A DNA stretch of 17,543 nucleotides. It comes from Acanthaster planci (Eukaryota > Echinodermata > Asteroidea > Valvatida > Acanthasteridae). The notes beneath the pieces are model-generated. The model was not told the origin of the DNA. It did not search any database and saw nothing but the letters and a program-made list of their open reading frames with translations. This document shows, piece after piece, positions 8,201 through 14,200 of this stretch. The DNA lies in contig NW_019091383.1 of NCBI RefSeq assembly GCF_001949145.1, positions 198,815 through 216,357 on the forward strand, read 5' to 3'. Numbering within the stretch: the stretch's first letter is position 1; every line of letters begins with the position of its first letter. The translations under genes were made by a program, and so were the position numbers.

Positions 8201-11200
8201 GCTTGTTTTTGCGGAGTACATGAATTTATAAGCAGTATTCTTTGTCTTAGCAGCTATATATGAAACAAAATCCTGGTAGTTGGGAAACTGGTTCATTACT
8301 TAATAACTGAAATTGAAATCAAGTAAATCATGCGAGAATTATTTTTTACAACTTGCACTAAATACGTGGTGAAATAAGAAATAGTTAAAATATGAATACC
8401 TGGTACCCAGACTCTTAGTCTATTGGCATCTGTATCATTGATTTGGACGAATTCCCCAGGTTGGGCAGGCTCGACTGGTGCACACTCTCCCGTGGCATTG
8501 CATTCTAGAAGGGGATCAACGATGGCAAGTCCTGACAAGACCGTTTTGCCAGTGATGTAACCAGGATTCCCGGATCGGGTGTCTTGAGCGGGGACAGTTG
8601 GTGGATCAACAGGGGCGGGGTCCGTGAGTATTGTTGGGAGGTGGGTGAACTTGACGGTAAAGCGCTGGGTGAATGGCAGGGGTGTGTTAGGCTCCTGACT
8701 GATGCTACCGCCCGGAGAATCCGTGGTTACCATGGGTAGAGTTCCCACCACACCCGAGTCTGTTGTTGCAACTGATTGGGTGGTTGGGGCAGGGGTGGTT
8801 GTTTGGCCACCAGTGGTCATTTGGCTGTCTGCAGTCGTTGGGCCGTCGGTGGTCACTGCTGCAGTTGTCTGCCCTTGGGTGGTTGCGACCTCTGTTGTCT
8901 GGCCTGCAGTCATCTCCGACAAAGTTGCCGGTTGCAGCGTCGACGCTAAAGTATGTGATGCATTGACACTCGTCAAATCAGTTAAGTTTGCATATGGAGT
9001 GATCAGCTCGTCTGTCACATTCACTGTAACTACCATTTCCACTGAGGTGGTGAGGGGCTCGGTAGGGGGCTCAGTGGGGGGTTCAGTTGGGGGCTCAGTG
9101 GGGGGTTCAGTTGGGGGTGGGCTTACAAAAGCTGGCACCTCTTTCTCACCAGATGTCATGGAATTCTGCGGTGATAAGGGAACACTGCCCAAGATTACAA
9201 CTGCGTCCAGCTGGACGATCTGGTTGCTGCGCCAGAAAAGTTCATAGCGGACGTCCAGGACCGCACTGGTGCAGAGATAGGTTGCAGGATCGTATTCAGG
9301 GATCGGTGGGAGGGTGTAACCATCATCCCAGGGACATCGGTTGGGCAGTGGGAGGCTCCCATCCCCACTGTCATCAGAGCTGGGGAAGAAAGACTCCCCG
9401 GTTGGACTGAACAACTGGTCGAGCTCAGTGCTGGGTACAAGGTATGGGGTGATGTCTTCGGTGCAGTGATACCGCACTGTTATTGGAGTCAGCTTGTTGC
9501 CTCCATAAGTGGTAAGAATGCCCGGGGCTTCCCGGCATGGTGGATAGCCGGTGTTGGTTGACAGGATGAAAGCGCGTGGGTTCAGCACAGAGGATTCAAC
9601 ACAGAGGCTCTGCTGAGGGTCCACGTCACACCTGGATGAGGTGTCCACCTGGAATTGGATTGGAGACAACCAGGAGCAGCCCCCATTTGGGTCCACCTCC
9701 GGCACAGCCAGGAAACCCCGGGCGTTGTTGTTAAACAGCGTCTCCACAGGGAAGCCAAACTTGTACCCGCCCCCGCCAGCATCGGAGCGCGTGAAGTCCA
9801 ACGAGCGCTGGCCTTCGTCCTCAAAGCTGGTGGGGGTCTGGCCAGCCAAGATGGTGGCCTTCAGGTTGTTATAGGCCGCTGCATTTCGCACCCCTGACCT
9901 CGCCGTGAAGTACAGGCCCAGGTGAGGGCTGTTGTCTGTCTCCACGCAGAGGAAAGGGAACCAGTCTGGCCGATAGATATCCCGGTTGGAGCAGTTGTAA
10001 GCATACTGCTTGGTGAAATTACCACCAGGTATTCCAGTTATGCAAGTAAAAGCAGTCAGATCATCCTCTGTACACAGCTAATGATAATAAACAAAGAAAC
10101 GTTTCATTATGAATTGCGCCACACAAAAATAATGTCTTAGTCCTGCATAATTAAAAGTTGTGAGAGAAAAGTATAAAACCATTAAAGTGGGTAAATGCAA
10201 CATTTTAACTCACAAATGCCAAATTGTTTCAATAACAATCCCAATCACAACCAAAAGACGGCCTGCAAAAGTGAAATTGCAAATAAAAATTACACCACCT
10301 CTTCAAAATCGAAAAGTAAATAACATAAGTTCAAGGAACTGGAGGTTAATAACTTCCAAAAGCGTTCCCCATAAAGACGAGTTGTAAAATACTGGAACAG
10401 GTTGTCAGTGAAAAAGTCTAAAATGTCCAATTTTAAGTTGCTTTGGGAGGTAGCAGGTTCCTATTATTGACTGGAAATGTTGACTGTTTTCAGCTCACCT
10501 GATCACAGCAACAGTTGACGTCGCAGCTATTGGCAGTGAGGTCACATGGGCAGGGCGCCACCTCGGTATAGGCTGGATTGGTGAAAGTCGTCTCTTTCTG
10601 CGAATCTGCGAAAGATAATGAGTCCAAAAGAAAAGGAACCCTTTCATTCTAAGATATGATATCAAACTGCTGCGTTGAACCACAATGTACCACATGTACC
10701 GCCAGAACTTGAGGATGTGTCTTAACCCCTTCGCACCGGGAACTATTGACAGCCGCGGCTTTGTGTGGCGATTAGTGCAGACCACACATACAGTCTATTC
10801 ACCATGCAGCTGCTGGTTCAATGGGGCCTGCTGCTGGACAAAGCCCTCCATTCAGGGCATACCACAGCCCAGCAGTCACGGTCAAAAGAATTACCGGCGC
10901 TAAGGGGTTAAAGTCATAGCTGTGGCTAGAAATAACACATGCGCCTATGAAAGCCATTACCTCGTGGCTGCTGCAAGTTTCCATAGATGTGTTCTACTCC
11001 AAGCCACAGACTGGTAATTTGGACACACTTCACATTCAACTGGTTCCCAACACTGATGTATTCATCTACATGTAGTTATATCCCGGGAATGCTACCAGGG
11101 AAAACTTCGACTTCAAAAAGCAGAAGTTGGAACAGGTCCAGAAGTGCTTTCATTTCCAGTTAACATCTCTGAATCACTCTCTGCTGAGGACGGTGGAAGT

Positions 11201-14200
11201 AACATTTCCTATTTTTTTTTCTGGACAAATACTTGTGTTTGGACCCAAACTAGTGCATGAGCTACTTACCTGTGGCACTAGTCCAGTTGATAGACCTAGC
11301 CGCAGCTACTTCAACTGTGGCTATGGCTGAGCTGGACAAGCCGGTGTATTTGGGGCTTGTGTTTAACTCGGCTGTGGCACAACATCTAACTAACAAGCCA
11401 CCCCTGAATCCGAACCTGGCATTGCGCAGGCGGATTTCCAAGCTTTGGGCCACGTCCCCCTCTTGGAAGACAATCTGTGATCGGGCCAGATCCCACGTGG
11501 CAGTGTCGTTGACTGGCGTTGGTTCATTGGTGGGTAAGAAAGTGGAGGGCAATTGAGTGGTGATTGCCGGCGTGGTGGGAATGGGTGTGGCCGTTCCAAC
11601 AGATGCGGTGTTGGGCGTTTTTGTTACAACATCAATTTGGTCGGTGATTACGATCGGAGAATCTGCCAAAGAGTACAGGAAAATGGTTGTTGAAACAGAA
11701 TCTCCACTGGAAGCAAAAACATGAGTGGACAGCCAGCATTCAATCATTATTTACTGTTAAATACTCAGTGCTCCAGACCCCAAAAAACTTCAACTCAAAG
11801 ACAAGAATAAAAATTAACAAGATTTGTTAATCTGTGAATTCTTCCATCCATTATCATTAAAGGCTTTTATATCTGACGGAAAACAGTACTCAAGATCCAG
11901 ACAGCAAAGGAAGAGTAGAGTAGATCTGGATAAACAGCTATTATAATCAGATTCCATGATTTTTCTTCACATTCAGCAGCACAACTTCATGTTTATGCAA
12001 GGCAGAGATATTTCAAATTAGCAAGCGGTCATTGTGAAAAAGCAGAGATAAAGTTTCACGGCACGGATAATTGTATTCCATTAGCATCCTGAACCCACTT
12101 TACGCAATAGAGTCATGAAATCTCATTAAGGGTGATTTCTAATAGATGCAGTAATTTTCCCATGGTCAACTTTATGCTGCGTGAAAAGCAGAGACATTAA
12201 CGGATGGAGAAGAGACTATAAATACAAGCACAGAAATCACTTGTTAATGCACAGATTGTACTCAATAGTTGAAAAAGGAGCTTGGATGTAGAAAGGCAAA
12301 AAAAACAGATTTGATTATGATGTTGTAACGAGGCCATATGCTAAACAACACTACATTCGGCTTTTGTTATGCAAATGTCCCGCTGATTCCATGCTGATGG
12401 TAAGGGCCGCCAACCATTTAGACCCAGTTTGAAAAGGGCCCCCCCATAGCCCGCCCTGTATAATGCCTGCCCGGTATTCAGGCTGCTCCAGGCCGGTATC
12501 AGGCCTGTCTGCATGTCGGCATTTCAAAGTCCCTGATGAAAGGCTTCCCCCACCATGCTTCCACAGATGAATAGGGGTTTAAGCGGATTAGTGTAAACAT
12601 TGTATAGAGCTGAAGGATTAAAAATTACAAGCTGGTTCCTTCTGGGATAGATTACATGTACCAGTACTTGCAAACAATAGACCCCAGGATGGAGAAGTTC
12701 GAGATCAACAACCAGTCCAGCATCCCAGGCCGGTATGAAAGGGGTTTTTGCAACAGGGCGAGCTTACGGGGGGGGGGGCCCTTTTCAAACCGGGTCTAAA
12801 TGGTCGCCGGCCCTAATGTGACAAGAATTTAATGTTCTATCACTGCAAGAAATGTTTTGAAAGCAGCCATTTGATTGGGTGCTTTTGCCAACCGCTGATG
12901 AGAGCATCCAATCAAATCTAGTAGCACATAAAAATGCATGCACCTGATGTGGCAAGCGAAAGGAAGAGGGCTTTGAGCTTGCTATGGAAAGGCGACAATT
13001 GTAACCAATTTACCGCTCTAAAAGCTGGAAACAATAGTCAAAAACAAAATAGAGCACAGCCTTTGCCTTTTTTACAAAGAAATCAGACTGGCACATTTCT
13101 GTCAAAACTAAGAAGCGATTAGCCACAAAACAAAAAAGACATGCCAAAGACTGACATACACCTGTACTTACCACATTAAAGGGGAAGGAATACATGCAGA
13201 ACAGAAACAAATGTGTGGTTTGTTAGTAATTTGGGAGTGAAAACTGGTAACACACAGGGTGGGTTTAAACTTGTGTTCTACAAATAACAACAGTGCAATC
13301 TTTTTGTGTTGTTAACCCCTTGACGACGGGAATTTCTTTCCGAAAGCCAACTCCAAGAATTCCAGCCTCGCTTGGCCACGAAGGCCACCTGCCAAACCGC
13401 AAATTCTCAGTTGGTGGCCCTGCGTGCTCTGCACGCTTTGAAAAGGCTGATTTTTCGGTGGCATGTGGCTCTACTCACGCTTCCACATTCCCGTTGCCTC
13501 TTTTCAAAGTGGGGACTATTGTGAAGCTGGTGATTATGATGCAAAATCGGTCTTTTCATTTCTGCGCTACGCACAATGGCCAATTACCATATATACAAGA
13601 GCCAGGGTATGCCTTCTTTCACCGTGTTCGCTCGAGCGTGGGCCAAGAATAATATCGGAAAAGCGGGCTGAAGATTTCAATTTTTACGGCGGGTCTCGCC
13701 GTGTCCTGGCGCGAAGGGGTTAAAAAAAAAACCTTGTTGCCTGGTAGAAAAGTCTACGAATTTCTGCAGAAAAGAATTTTTTTTATGTTGAATATCCAAC
13801 CATTCTTTAAGCTAAAAGGTCCATGGGCCTGTTCGTTTTGCAGGATCTGGATCGCAATCAGTGATTCCAAAGCTGGTTCGCTCCATCCATTAGATAGATT
13901 CTGGTGTCCGCGAACCAACATTGGAACACTGATCATGATTCAGATCTAAGTGAAACAAACAGACCCACACACAATGTAATTTTTAATACAACCCTTAAAA
14001 AGTGCACTTGTTCAAACACTGCCCGTGCCAGTCAGATGGACTGAGGATGGTGTTACTGTAAATACCACAACATTCAGGGGCACGCCATTTAGTCAGTAAG
14101 TTTTCTGTTCAAATTGTGAACCCAAAATGCTATTCTCAGCAAGGGTTGCTCACTGGATTATTGCCATTACAATAAATTACCAAAGGAGAAATATAGGACC

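Noticed and set aside
8702-9247. 181-codon + strand ORF rich in Gly/Ser/Val (GSVGGSVGG)
   Set aside because: It is the antisense of the PPTE and Thr-rich coding repeats of TCTN2 exon I; the repeat simply lacks stops on both strands.
13293-13949. Overlapping + strand ORFs
   Set aside because: They cross the ends of the TTAA element, switch frame, and resemble no transposase.
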